Shown here piece after piece: positions 15,426 to 22,063 of a DNA stretch of 27,793 nucleotides. Source of the stretch: UMGS1002 sp964463325 (GTDB lineage Bacteria > Bacillota > Clostridia > Oscillospirales > CAG-272); NCBI GenBank assembly GCA_964463325.1, contig CAYXBY010000018.1, positions 1-27,793 of the forward strand, written 5' to 3'. Both the position numbers and the translations under genes were made by a program. The notes under the pieces were generated by a model. It saw only the letters and a program-made list of their open reading frames with translations. It was not told where the DNA came from and ran no database searches. Position 1 is the first letter of the stretch, and the number at the start of each line of letters is the position of its first letter.

Positions 15426-16142
15426 TTAAGCCTCATCATTGCTCGGCGGCGAAAGCAGCGCCCGTCCCACCCTCACACAGGTGGAGCCGTGCCGCACTGC
15501 CGACTCAAAGCTGCCCGACATCCCCATCGAGATAACAGGCCTCTCTATATTATGTAGCTTTTCGCGCCAAATGTCAATAATTAATTTATAAGTTTCTGCA
15601 AAATATTTATCATAATCGCCGTCATGCTCCAGCTTTGGCGCCATTGTCATAAAGCCGCGCAGCCGAAGTGACCCCAGCTGAGCCACCTCAAGCGCCAGCG
15701 CCTCGGCATCCTCGGGCAGCACGCCGCTCTTGCCTGGCTCGCGTCCCGAGTTGATCTCGATGAGCACGTCCATCACGCGCCCCGCCGCCGCACAGCGAGA
15801 AGCTATCTCGCGTGCCAGCCCCGAGCTGTCGAGCGAATGTATCATGCACACCTTGTCGACGATATATTTGACCTTGTTTTTTTGAAGACTGCCGATAAAA
15901 TGCACCCGCAGCCTCTCGCGGTCGTCCAGCCCCTCCCAGTGCTCGAGCAGCTGCTGAACGCGGTTCTCACCGATGTCGTCAATGCCGCAGTGGCGGTGCA
16001 GATAGTTTATCGCGCCGACGTCGGCATATTTGACCGCCGCCAGCAGCGTTATGTCGTTGGCGTCGCGCCCTGCGGCCTCAGCCGCCGCGCACATGCGCGA
16101 CCGCAGCTCCGCCACACGGGCATCCAAATAAGAATACTCCAT
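15426..16142 (-). CDS. yggS: YggS family pyridoxal-5'-phosphate homeostasis protein
   Basis: A 238-residue PLP-binding protein (PLPBP/YlmE) with an alanine-racemase-like TIM barrel. The PLP lysine is K38 in LLAAVKYAD. Other family blocks are IGENRVQQ, VHFIGSLQKNKVKYIV, SLDSSGLAREI, EINSGREPGKSGV, LRGFMTMAP and the phosphate-binding SMGMSGSFESAVRHGSTCVRVGRAL. It buffers PLP and affects amino-acid metabolism rather than catalysing a known reaction. ATG 16142 is preferred because GGGAG lies 5 nt upstream; an in-frame ATG at 16154 lacks a good site. It is immediately upstream of sepF. Confidence 0.94.
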   Translation of the reverse strand: MEYSYLDARVAELRSRMCAAAEAAGRDANDITLLAAVKYADVGAINYLHRHCGIDDIGENRVQQLLEHWEGLDDRERLRVHFIGSLQKNKVKYIVDKVCMIHSLDSSGLAREIASRCAAAGRVMDVLIEINSGREPGKSGVLPEDAEALALEVAQLGSLRLRGFMTMAPKLEHDGDYDKYFAETYKLIIDIWREKLHNIERPVISMGMSGSFESAVRHGSTCVRVGRALLSPPSNDEA

Positions 16143-16158
16143 ATTATCTCCCATCGGA

Positions 16159-17394
16159 TCAGTCCAATATTCGCCCGTCGTACAGCTTGCCGTCCGAAAG
16201 CGAGACTATTATCTGATCGTTAAGATCCAGAAATTCGGTATAATTTTCGGTCGCATAGTCGCGCTCGGCGACCAGCGCATAGCCGCCGCTGCGCCCCAGC
16301 ACCGTCACACGGCGGAATATCACCTCGGAGCCCGACAGCACATAAACACCGTCAAAGCCCTCTCGCGTGTGCAGTGCCTCAAGCGGCACACGATAACCCT
16401 GCTGACTGCCAAGTATCAGCCGCACCGACTGCACTCTTGCATAGTCAAAGCCCGCAGGCATGACGCCGCAGCTGAGCACCAGCACGCCGGCATCGGCGTC
16501 GGCGCGGGTGACGATCATCTTAAGCTTGAGCCCATCGAGCTCGACACTGTATTCCCCGCCAACCTCGACGCTCGATATGACATCCGCATCGGCGACCAGC
16601 GCCACATACCACTCATAGCTCGTCACCAGCTTGCCCACTGGTACTCCCGCACCTGCATACGACGGCTCAGCTGCCGCCATTGCGCGCAGCTCACCCGCGC
16701 TCACCGTGTCGAGGCGCGACACCGCAAAGCTCGACTCATAGCCGTCACAGCCATAAAAGAAATAGCTGCCCGTCTCGCTGTACAGACTGTCATAGCTGCC
16801 GCCGTAAGCGCTGTTCAGCCGCGTCAGCGACTGCTCAAGCTCGGCGTATTCGTCGTCAAGCGAGCCGCCGCGTATCAGCTCTCGCGCACTCAGCGCAACC
16901 AAAAGCTCGCGGCGCTGTGACGCTGTGTCAAGGCTACCGCGCTCAAGCGACGTCATAAGTGCACCGTAGCTTTCAGATAGCGCCGCCTGTGTGCGGTCAA
17001 TGCCACCGGCACCCGGCTGCCCTAACTGCCGCGCCTTGTCGAGCAGTGCCATGTGCGACTCGATCCGGCGTCGCTCGGTCAGATATTCCTCGGTGCTGCC
17101 GACCGTATACACGCGGCACAGCTCGGTGTCGGCGCTGACGCGCGCACTGTCCGCAACAAGGTAGACCGCCGCGCCGCTGTTGGCGCTGAGCAGCACCCGC
17201 TCGTCGCGAAATATGTAGCCATCCAACCTTTCGACGCTGTATTCGACCGATCTCACCGCCGGCACAGTTTGTGCGCGAACGGTTCCCAGCCCCAGCGCCT
17301 GATATAAAACAAGTGTCACAAGCAAGACCGCGACTGCCCACGCAGCTATGTATATCGCCGTTCTGCGGCGGCGGTCGGCTGTGCTGTGCTCCAT
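16159..17394 (-). CDS. HlyD-like membrane-anchored periplasmic adaptor protein
   Basis: A 411-residue protein with one N-terminal membrane span (residues about 11-35) and an extracytoplasmic body. The layout follows HlyD/membrane-fusion adaptors. A first beta segment (SVEYSVERLDGYIFRDERVLLSANSGAAVYLVADSARVSADTELCRVY) contains the half-lipoyl GxV-like turn. A helical stretch of about residues 100-205 is followed by beta-barrel segments ending in VPLEALHTREGFDGVYVLSG. No transporter partner is nearby. In Clostridia, proteins of this kind frequently lie beside yggS-sepF, suggesting a cell-envelope or division role, but this is an inference from context. It lies 13 nt after miaA. Confidence 0.75.
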   Translation of the reverse strand: MEHSTADRRRRTAIYIAAWAVAVLLVTLVLYQALGLGTVRAQTVPAVRSVEYSVERLDGYIFRDERVLLSANSGAAVYLVADSARVSADTELCRVYTVGSTEEYLTERRRIESHMALLDKARQLGQPGAGGIDRTQAALSESYGALMTSLERGSLDTASQRRELLVALSARELIRGGSLDDEYAELEQSLTRLNSAYGGSYDSLYSETGSYFFYGCDGYESSFAVSRLDTVSAGELRAMAAAEPSYAGAGVPVGKLVTSYEWYVALVADADVISSVEVGGEYSVELDGLKLKMIVTRADADAGVLVLSCGVMPAGFDYARVQSVRLILGSQQGYRVPLEALHTREGFDGVYVLSGSEVIFRRVTVLGRSGGYALVAERDYATENYTEFLDLNDQIIVSLSDGKLYDGRILD

Positions 17395-17407
17395 TGCTCT
17401 CTCCTTT

Positions 17408-18361
17408 TCAGTGTTCTATTATGCGCAGTGCCGACGCGACAAGAGCCTCGGTGTCACCACCGTCGCAATCCAGCCAGTGGATGTCGCCGTGTGCGCCAAA
17501 CCAGGTCAGCTGACGCTTGGCATAATGCCGCGTCGCCAGCTTCAAGCGCTCGACCGCTTCGTCGAGCGGCTGCTCGCCGCGAACTGCCGGCAGCAGCTCC
17601 TTATAACCGATGGCCTGTGCCGCTGTCCTTGAACGTTCAAACACGCCCTCGCGCTCCAGCCGCTCGACCTCGTCAAGCAGTCCCTCACGCAGCATGACCT
17701 CGACCCGCGCGTCGATCCGCCGATAAAGCGTCTCGCGCTCGGCATAGCGCAGCCCGAGGATGCAGGCGTCGTACCGCCCACCCGTCTCGCGCGAGCGCCG
17801 ATCGAGCTCGGTCTTGGTCACGCCCTCGGTGTGGTATATCTCAAGCGCACGTATCACGCGGCGCACGTTGTTGGGGTGTATCGCCGCAGCGCTTTCGGGA
17901 TCGACCGCGGCCAGGCGCGCGTGAAGCGCCTCTCTTCCCTGCTCTGCCGCCAGCGCTTCAAGCTCGCTGCGGTATTGCTCGTCCTCACGGACAGTGCTGA
18001 AGCCGCCCCGCAGCAGACTGTCGAGGTAGAGCCCCGTCCCGCCGCAAAAAATGGGCAGTCGACCGCGCGAGACTATGTCATCGACTGCCCGCTCAGCCGC
18101 CGCGACGTAGTCAGCCGCGGTAAAGCTGTCGCAGGGGTCGGCGATGTCGACCAGCCAGTGCCGTACCCGCGCCCTCTCGGCGGCGGTCGGCTTGGCGGTG
18201 CCAATGTCCATGCCGCGATATATCTGCATCGAGTCGCAGCAGACTATCTCGCCGCAAAGCAGCTCGGCCAGCCGCAGGCTGAGCGCCGTTTTGCCCGAGG
18301 CCGTCGGCCCCACGACCGCGACCACGCGCACACCGGCCTCGCCGTCCCGACGGCCGCTCAT
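17408..18361 (-). CDS. miaA: tRNA dimethylallyltransferase
   Basis: A 317-residue enzyme that adds an isopentenyl group to A37 of tRNAs reading UNN codons. The P-loop GPTASGKT spans residues 18-25. It is followed by DSMQIYRGMDIGTAKPT, HWLVDIADPCDSFTAADY, the GGTGLYLDSLLRG block and the RRVIRALEIYHTEG segment, all in the expected order and length. Start ATG 18361 has GGAGG 7 nt upstream. It is the second gene of the long operon, 25 nt after the GNAT gene. The tRNA-Leu(CAA) at the right edge of the window reads UUG and would be a typical substrate class. Confidence 0.96.
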   Translation of the reverse strand: MSGRRDGEAGVRVVAVVGPTASGKTALSLRLAELLCGEIVCCDSMQIYRGMDIGTAKPTAAERARVRHWLVDIADPCDSFTAADYVAAAERAVDDIVSRGRLPIFCGGTGLYLDSLLRGGFSTVREDEQYRSELEALAAEQGREALHARLAAVDPESAAAIHPNNVRRVIRALEIYHTEGVTKTELDRRSRETGGRYDACILGLRYAERETLYRRIDARVEVMLREGLLDEVERLEREGVFERSRTAAQAIGYKELLPAVRGEQPLDEAVERLKLATRHYAKRQLTWFGAHGDIHWLDCDGGDTEALVASALRIIEH

Positions 18362-18386
18362 GCAGCCGCCTCCGTTACAAGCCTCA

Positions 18387-18863
18387 TCACAATATCTTTT
18401 CCATTCCTATTTTTTGAACGCGCAGCCCGATCTTTTGATAAAATCCAACCGCGCCGACGTTGTCCGCCCAGACATTGAGCGTCACATTATAGCAGCCGCA
18501 CGCGCGGGCATAGTCCAGCACATGCTCATACAGCTCACTGCCCACATGCAGCCCGCGACAGCTCTCATCGACACACAGATCGTCGATGTACAGCGTTTTG
18601 ACATCGGTCATATTGTTGTCATTGACAAACTGCTTATGTATGCAGAAGGCGTAGCCGACAACCTCGCCCTCCGCCTCCGCAACGAACACCGGTGTCGTGT
18701 CATCCGCAAGGATGCCAACCAGCTGCTCGTCGGTATATTTCTTGGCACCCGGCTTAAAAAGATCCGGCCGCACATCGCTGTGCACCTTATGGACCTCGTA
18801 CAGCAGCCGGTCTATTGTCGGGATATCTGCCGCACACGCGCGGCGAATAATAAGTTTCTTCAT
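18387..18863 (-). CDS. GNAT family N-acetyltransferase
   Basis: A 158-residue GNAT fold. The acetyl-CoA-binding motif A is LYIDDLCVDESCRGLHVGSELYEHVLDYA, with the RGxxxG pyrophosphate loop. Motif B follows (CYNVTLNVWADNVGAVGFYQKIGLRVQ), with the usual N-x-x-A-x-x-F-Y pattern. The N-terminal IRRACAADIPTIDRLL is the usual alpha1 opening. ATG 18863 has GGAGGG 7 nt upstream and is preferred over the in-frame ATG at 18896. It heads the operon behind its own promoter. The acyl acceptor is unknown. Confidence 0.92.
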   Translation of the reverse strand: MKKLIIRRACAADIPTIDRLLYEVHKVHSDVRPDLFKPGAKKYTDEQLVGILADDTTPVFVAEAEGEVVGYAFCIHKQFVNDNNMTDVKTLYIDDLCVDESCRGLHVGSELYEHVLDYARACGCYNVTLNVWADNVGAVGFYQKIGLRVQKIGMEKIL

Positions 18864-18906
18864 GATCGAACCCTCCAGCATCGCCACACACGGCAACGCT
18901 ACCTAT

Positions 18907-18935
18907 ATTATATCACACATATGCGATTTTGCCAA
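18907..18935 (-). promoter_or_regulatory. promoter of the long GNAT-miaA-sepF-ileS-lspA operon
   Basis: On the minus strand, TTGGCA (18930-18935), a 17 bp spacer and TATAAT (18907-18912), with an extended -10 TGA. I see no other strong promoter between here and 7946, and intergenic gaps downstream are all short, supporting one transcription unit of about 11 kb. Confidence 0.8.
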
Positions 18936-19010
18936 TGGGTTTTAGCAATTTTTAATAATGTAATGCGAGCCCCGCACGCTCGAGATGTGTCCGCAGAGCG
19001 CCTGAGATAT

Positions 19011-19054
19011 AAGAAAAGCCACCGATCGTTGACATTGTACAGATCGATCGGTGG
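19011..19054 (-). terminator. terminator of queA
   Basis: A perfect 10 bp stem, CCACCGATCG (19019-19028) with CGATCGGTGG (19045-19054), and a 16 nt loop. On the minus strand it is followed by CTTTTCTT. It lies about 90 nt after the queA stop. The plus-strand side is followed by TCTTCTTT, so weak bidirectional function is possible. Confidence 0.75.
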
Positions 19055-19141
19055 TCTTCTTTAGTTGATGTATGCTGATAAGTAGCATTTTCGCAAGACA
19101 AAATGCGCCACGAGCCGAGTAGCAACGCAGTATTGCACAAT

Positions 19142-20227
19142 TTATTCAATCAGCATAGCATCTCCAAAGGAAAAGAACCTATACCTCTTCTCCACCGCCT
19201 CGCGATAGACCCGCAGCATGTCATCACGCGTCCACAGCGCCGACACCAGCATCAGCAGCGTCGACTCGGGCAGGTGAAAGTTGGTGATCAGACAGTCTGT
19301 CGCCTTAAAGCGGTAACCGGGGTAGATGAAAATGCCCGTCTCGCCCGACATCGGGTGCACAATGCCGTTGTCGTCCGTCGCGCTCTCAAGCGTTCGGCAG
19401 GAGGTGGTACCCACGCAAATGATGCGTCCGCCCGCCGCGCGGCGACTGTTTATGATATCCGCCGACCGCTGACTGACCGAAAAATATTCTGTGTGCATGA
19501 TGTGCTGATCAATGCGATCCTCCTTGACAGGGCGGAAGGTGCCCAGCCCCACATGCAGCATGACCGGCACCACCGCGATCCCCTTGTCCATAATGCGCTC
19601 CAGCAGCTGCTCAGTGAAATGCAGTCCGGCTGTCGGCGCGGCGGCCGACCCCTCCTCGCGCGCATAGACCGTTTGATAGCGGCCGTTGTCCTGCTGCTGC
19701 TCGGTTATGTAGGGCGGCAGCGGCATGTGGCCGATGGTGTGCAGTATCTCATAAATATTGGCGTGCGCGGTACGGTCATAGTCAAAATGAATAATGCGGT
19801 TGCCCTCCTCGACCAGCTCGGTGACGTGCCCACGCAGCATACCGTCGCCGAACACCATGCCGGCGCCCACTCGCGCCCGCTTGCCGGGCTTGACCAGGCA
19901 CTCCCAGCTGTCGTCGCCACGCGAGCGTAGCAGCAGCAGCTCGACCGGTGCCTCCGGGCGTCCCTCAGCGTGGCCGTACAGCCGCGCGGGCAGAACCTTG
20001 GAATTGTTGATGACCAGCGTGTCACCCTCATGTAAATAATCGATAACATCGCGGAAATGCCGATGCGCCAGCTTGCCTGTTGCGCGATCGACGACCAGCA
20101 GTCGCGAGGCGTCGCGCTGCTCAGCGGGATGCTGCGCGATCAGCTCCTCGGGCAGCTCGTAGTAAAAATCCGAACGGCGAAGCTCGGAATCCGGCTTGTT
20201 ATTTATGATCACATTTTCGTTTTCCAT
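19142..20227 (-). CDS. queA: tRNA preQ1(34) S-adenosylmethionine ribosyltransferase-isomerase
   Basis: A 361-residue enzyme of queuosine biosynthesis that transfers the ribosyl moiety of SAM to preQ1 in tRNA, giving epoxyqueuosine. Family blocks in order: SDFYYELPEELIAQHPAEQRDASRLL, FRDVIDYLHEGDTLVINNSKVLPARLYG, VELLLL, GHMPLPPYI, YQTVYAREEGSAAAPTAGLHFT, VMLHVGLGTFRPV, HTEYF, GTTSCRTLES and LITNFHLPESTLLMLVSA. The 19-residue stretch before SDFYYEL is longer than usual. The GGAAGG site lies 15 nt from ATG 20227, so the start is less certain than the identity. No other queuosine genes are in the window. It is monocistronic and divergent from dapA. Confidence 0.96.
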   Translation of the reverse strand: MENENVIINNKPDSELRRSDFYYELPEELIAQHPAEQRDASRLLVVDRATGKLAHRHFRDVIDYLHEGDTLVINNSKVLPARLYGHAEGRPEAPVELLLLRSRGDDSWECLVKPGKRARVGAGMVFGDGMLRGHVTELVEEGNRIIHFDYDRTAHANIYEILHTIGHMPLPPYITEQQQDNGRYQTVYAREEGSAAAPTAGLHFTEQLLERIMDKGIAVVPVMLHVGLGTFRPVKEDRIDQHIMHTEYFSVSQRSADIINSRRAAGGRIICVGTTSCRTLESATDDNGIVHPMSGETGIFIYPGYRFKATDCLITNFHLPESTLLMLVSALWTRDDMLRVYREAVEKRYRFFSFGDAMLIE

Positions 20228-20302
20228 ATCAAAATTCGCGAACCTTCCTTATTTCACGTCACTTTTCGCGGGCATTTTACACCACGCTCGAATAAACTGT
20301 AA

Positions 20303-20331
20303 TTGGTAACACATTACCCCATCGTTATTAT
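20303..20331 (+). promoter_or_regulatory. putative dapA promoter
   Basis: On the plus strand, TTGGTA (20303-20308), a 17 bp spacer and TATTAT (20326-20331). The -10 overlaps that of the opposing queA promoter almost base for base, so the two would be mutually exclusive for polymerase binding. Confidence 0.55.
20305..20318. promoter_or_regulatory. palindrome in the queA-dapA divergent promoter region
   Basis: GGTAA-CACA-TTACC, 5 bp arms with flanking AT. It overlaps the putative dapA -35 and the queA transcription start region, which is a suitable position for a shared operator. Confidence 0.4.
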
Positions 20332-20355
20332 ACTACATCGCGCTCACAAATTCAA
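20327..20355 (-). promoter_or_regulatory. queA promoter
   Basis: On the minus strand, TTGAAT (20350-20355), a 17 bp spacer and a perfect TATAAT (20327-20332). Predicted leader of about 90 nt; no preQ1 riboswitch-like structure was recognised in it. Confidence 0.7.
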
Positions 20356-20394
20356 GTCTCGAGCCAATAATTCTTGCAGGCAGGTAACTTTTAT

Positions 20395-21312
20395 ATGACA
20401 ATTGACAAGCCACTTCCCTTTCGCGGTGTTGCAACAGCGCTGATCACACCCTTTCGCTCCGGGCGACCTGACTACACCGCGCTTGCCGACCTCATCGACA
20501 TGCAGCAGGCCTCCGGGGTGTCCGCGCTGGTGGTCGCCGGCACGACCGGTGAGGCCGCCACACTGACCTATCGCGAGCACAATGAGCTCATTCGCTTTGC
20601 CGCCGACCGCGCACACATCCCCATAATCGCAGGCGTGGGCTCAAACTGTACGCGGCGTGCGGTCGAGCTGGCGATATCCGCCGCCGACGCTGGCGCCGAC
20701 GCGCTGCTGGCCGTCACGCCCTACTACAACAAAGCCACACCAGCGGGACTCGCGCAGCATTTTGGCGCCATTGCCGACGCAACGCCATTGCCGCTCGTGC
20801 TGTACAACGTCCCCTCGCGCACCGGCGTTGACCTCTCGCCCCGGCTGTGCGAGAAGCTGAGCCAGCATCCAAAAATTGTCGGCATCAAGGAGGCATCCGG
20901 CAATATCTCGGCCTGTGCCGAGCTCGTACAGCGCTGCGACGGTCGTCTGGCGCTGTATTCGGGCAACGACGACATGACCCTCCCCATTCTCGCGCTGGGC
21001 GGCGTGGGCGTCATATCGGTGGTCTCCAACATACTGCCGCAGCGCGTGGTCGAGCTGTACGACGCCTTTATCGCCGGTGACACCGACCGCGCCGCCGCAC
21101 TTCAAGCACAGCTCATCCCACTGGTGCACGCGATGTTCTCGCACGTCAATCCAATACCGATCAAGTGCGTCATGGCAGACTTAGGACTGTGCCGCGAGGA
21201 ATACCGTCTGCCGCTCTGCCCGCTCTCGCCCGACGAGCGCGCCAGTCTGCTCGACACCGTACGGAGGCTTTTGGCGGGGCTCCGCCCCGGAACCCCGGCA
21301 GGGGACTTTTGA
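20395..21312 (+). CDS. dapA: 4-hydroxy-tetrahydrodipicolinate synthase
   Basis: A 305-residue class I aldolase that condenses pyruvate with aspartate semialdehyde, the first committed step to diaminopimelate and lysine. The Schiff-base lysine is K165 in GIKEASGN. T50-T51 in AGTTGE, Y138 in YNVPSRTG and R143-region residues fit the family active site. ATG 20395 (AGGCAGG upstream) is preferred over an in-frame TTG at 20374. The C-terminus is odd: after the normal helix LLDTVRRLLAG the frame runs into the structured repeat at 21275-21502. The last residues (LRPGTPAGDF) and the TGA stop are encoded by the repeat. It is the only protein gene on the plus strand here. Confidence 0.96.
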   Translation: MTIDKPLPFRGVATALITPFRSGRPDYTALADLIDMQQASGVSALVVAGTTGEAATLTYREHNELIRFAADRAHIPIIAGVGSNCTRRAVELAISAADAGADALLAVTPYYNKATPAGLAQHFGAIADATPLPLVLYNVPSRTGVDLSPRLCEKLSQHPKIVGIKEASGNISACAELVQRCDGRLALYSGNDDMTLPILALGGVGVISVVSNILPQRVVELYDAFIAGDTDRAAALQAQLIPLVHAMFSHVNPIPIKCVMADLGLCREEYRLPLCPLSPDERASLLDTVRRLLAGLRPGTPAGDF

Positions 21313-21502
21313 AAAAGTCCCCTGCATCCCCAAAGCTCTCAAACAGCTTCGCGAGGAAGTCGCAAAAAAACCGGTTAAGGTGACGAACGCTTTGGACGTT
21401 CTCAACCTTAACCGGATTTCTTTTTCCTGATTGTTTGAAAGTTTTGCGGGGTCTGGGGTGCTTTTTCAAAAGCACCCAGCGCGTACAGGGGGCAGAGCCC
21501 CG
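21275..21502. repeat. structured intergenic repeat, copy 2 (complete)
   Basis: A roughly 228 bp element, internally symmetric. The terminal hairpin CGGGGC-TCC-GCCCCG (21275-21289) is mirrored by the inverted GGGGGCAGAGCCCC (21488-21501). The hairpin AGGGGACTTTT/AAAAGTCCCCT (21300-21323) is mirrored by GGGTGCTTTT/AAAAGCACCC (21456-21477). The outer arms 21332-21345 and 21432-21445 pair. The central stem is CCGGTTAAGG (21371-21380) with CCTTAACCGG (21406-21415). Copy 1 is at 1-164. In the central stem a G-C pair of copy 1 is replaced by A-T here, so pairing is conserved although sequence is not. The element begins inside dapA. No ORF of its own; it could be a MITE-like repeat or an exapted terminator. 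Confidence 0.82.
21363..21426. terminator. bidirectional terminator inside repeat copy 2
   Basis: The 10 bp central stem is followed by ATTTCTTTTT on the plus strand (after dapA) and by TTTTTTTGCG on the minus strand (after the ORF at 21513-21857). Both convergent genes therefore have a hairpin plus T-run at this one site. Confidence 0.72.
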
Positions 21503-21512
21503 AATACAACAA

Positions 21513-21857
21513 TCATTTCATCAATTTTTTGTTGCGCGCATGGGCATAGGCCAGCGCGCGGCGGCGCTTCTGCGTCCGATCCTCCTGCGACTGATTCTTG
21601 GCCAGCAGCGCCTCTCGGCGCTCCTGCGACTCGCGTTGCTCGCGCTCAGCGGCCAGCCGTGCGGTCTCTCTCAGCCGCGCCTCGACCTCGGACTGCGCCT
21701 CGGCGTCGGCGTAGCGCAGATATTTACCAAAGGCATCCGGCCACACAAATGTCCGCGTGCCAATATCGCCGTCATCAAAAACGATGCGCACATAGTGCTC
21801 GTCGCGGTGCTCAACGTAGCCCCCACCCCAAATAATGTGTTCAACACGCTCCTGCAT
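21513..21857 (-). CDS. small protein with SH3/Tudor-like N-terminus and charged coiled coil
   Basis: A 114-residue protein of unknown function. Residues about 4-50 (VEHIIWGGGYVEHRDEHYVRIVFDDGDIGTRTFVWPDAFGKYL) look like a small beta-barrel of the kind found at the end of UvrD/PcrA helicases and in short Clostridia proteins: G-x-G followed by V-x-F-D, then F-x-x-PDAF. Residues 51-114 are highly charged and helical (EAQSEVEARLRETARLAAEREQRE), ending in a basic tail RRRALAYAHARNKKLMK. This suggests nucleic-acid binding, but that is an inference. ATG 21857 follows GGGGGTGAG, and a promoter lies at 21888-21916. It converges with dapA and terminates in the repeat. Confidence 0.72.
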   Translation of the reverse strand: MQERVEHIIWGGGYVEHRDEHYVRIVFDDGDIGTRTFVWPDAFGKYLRYADAEAQSEVEARLRETARLAAEREQRESQERREALLAKNQSQEDRTQKRRRALAYAHARNKKLMK

Positions 21858-21887
21858 GGTCTCACCCCCGAAATAATCGTTGACTAT

Positions 21888-21916
21888 ATTATACTACTTT
21901 TTTACCACTTTTTCAA
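21888..21916 (-). promoter_or_regulatory. promoter of the 114-residue protein gene
   Basis: On the minus strand, TTGAAA (21911-21916), a 17 bp spacer and TATAAT (21888-21893), about 30 nt upstream of the start codon. Confidence 0.75.
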
Positions 21917-21994
21917 AGGGCATTTTGACCAAATTAATAAAAAATACGGCTATATGCAGCTATAATATTGTTCAAATCCACGGTATAATGGTGC

Positions 21995-22030
21995 AAAAAT
22001 CCCGGTGAGGAAAGCTCCCCCCACCGGGAT
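21995..22030 (-). terminator. terminator of the aldolase gene
   Basis: On the minus strand ATCCCGGTG (22022-22030) pairs with CACCGGGAT (21999-22007) around a GGGGGAGC-rich loop and is followed by TTTTTGC. It lies about 35 nt after the aldolase stop. Confidence 0.88.
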
Positions 22031-22063
22031 GATCTGTTCGTTTATTTAAGGCAGCTGTGCAAC

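Noticed and set aside
20228..20326. preQ1 riboswitch in the queA leader
   Set aside because: The leader lacks the recognisable preQ1-I/II aptamer sequence. queA is also not the usual target; transport and early queuosine genes are.
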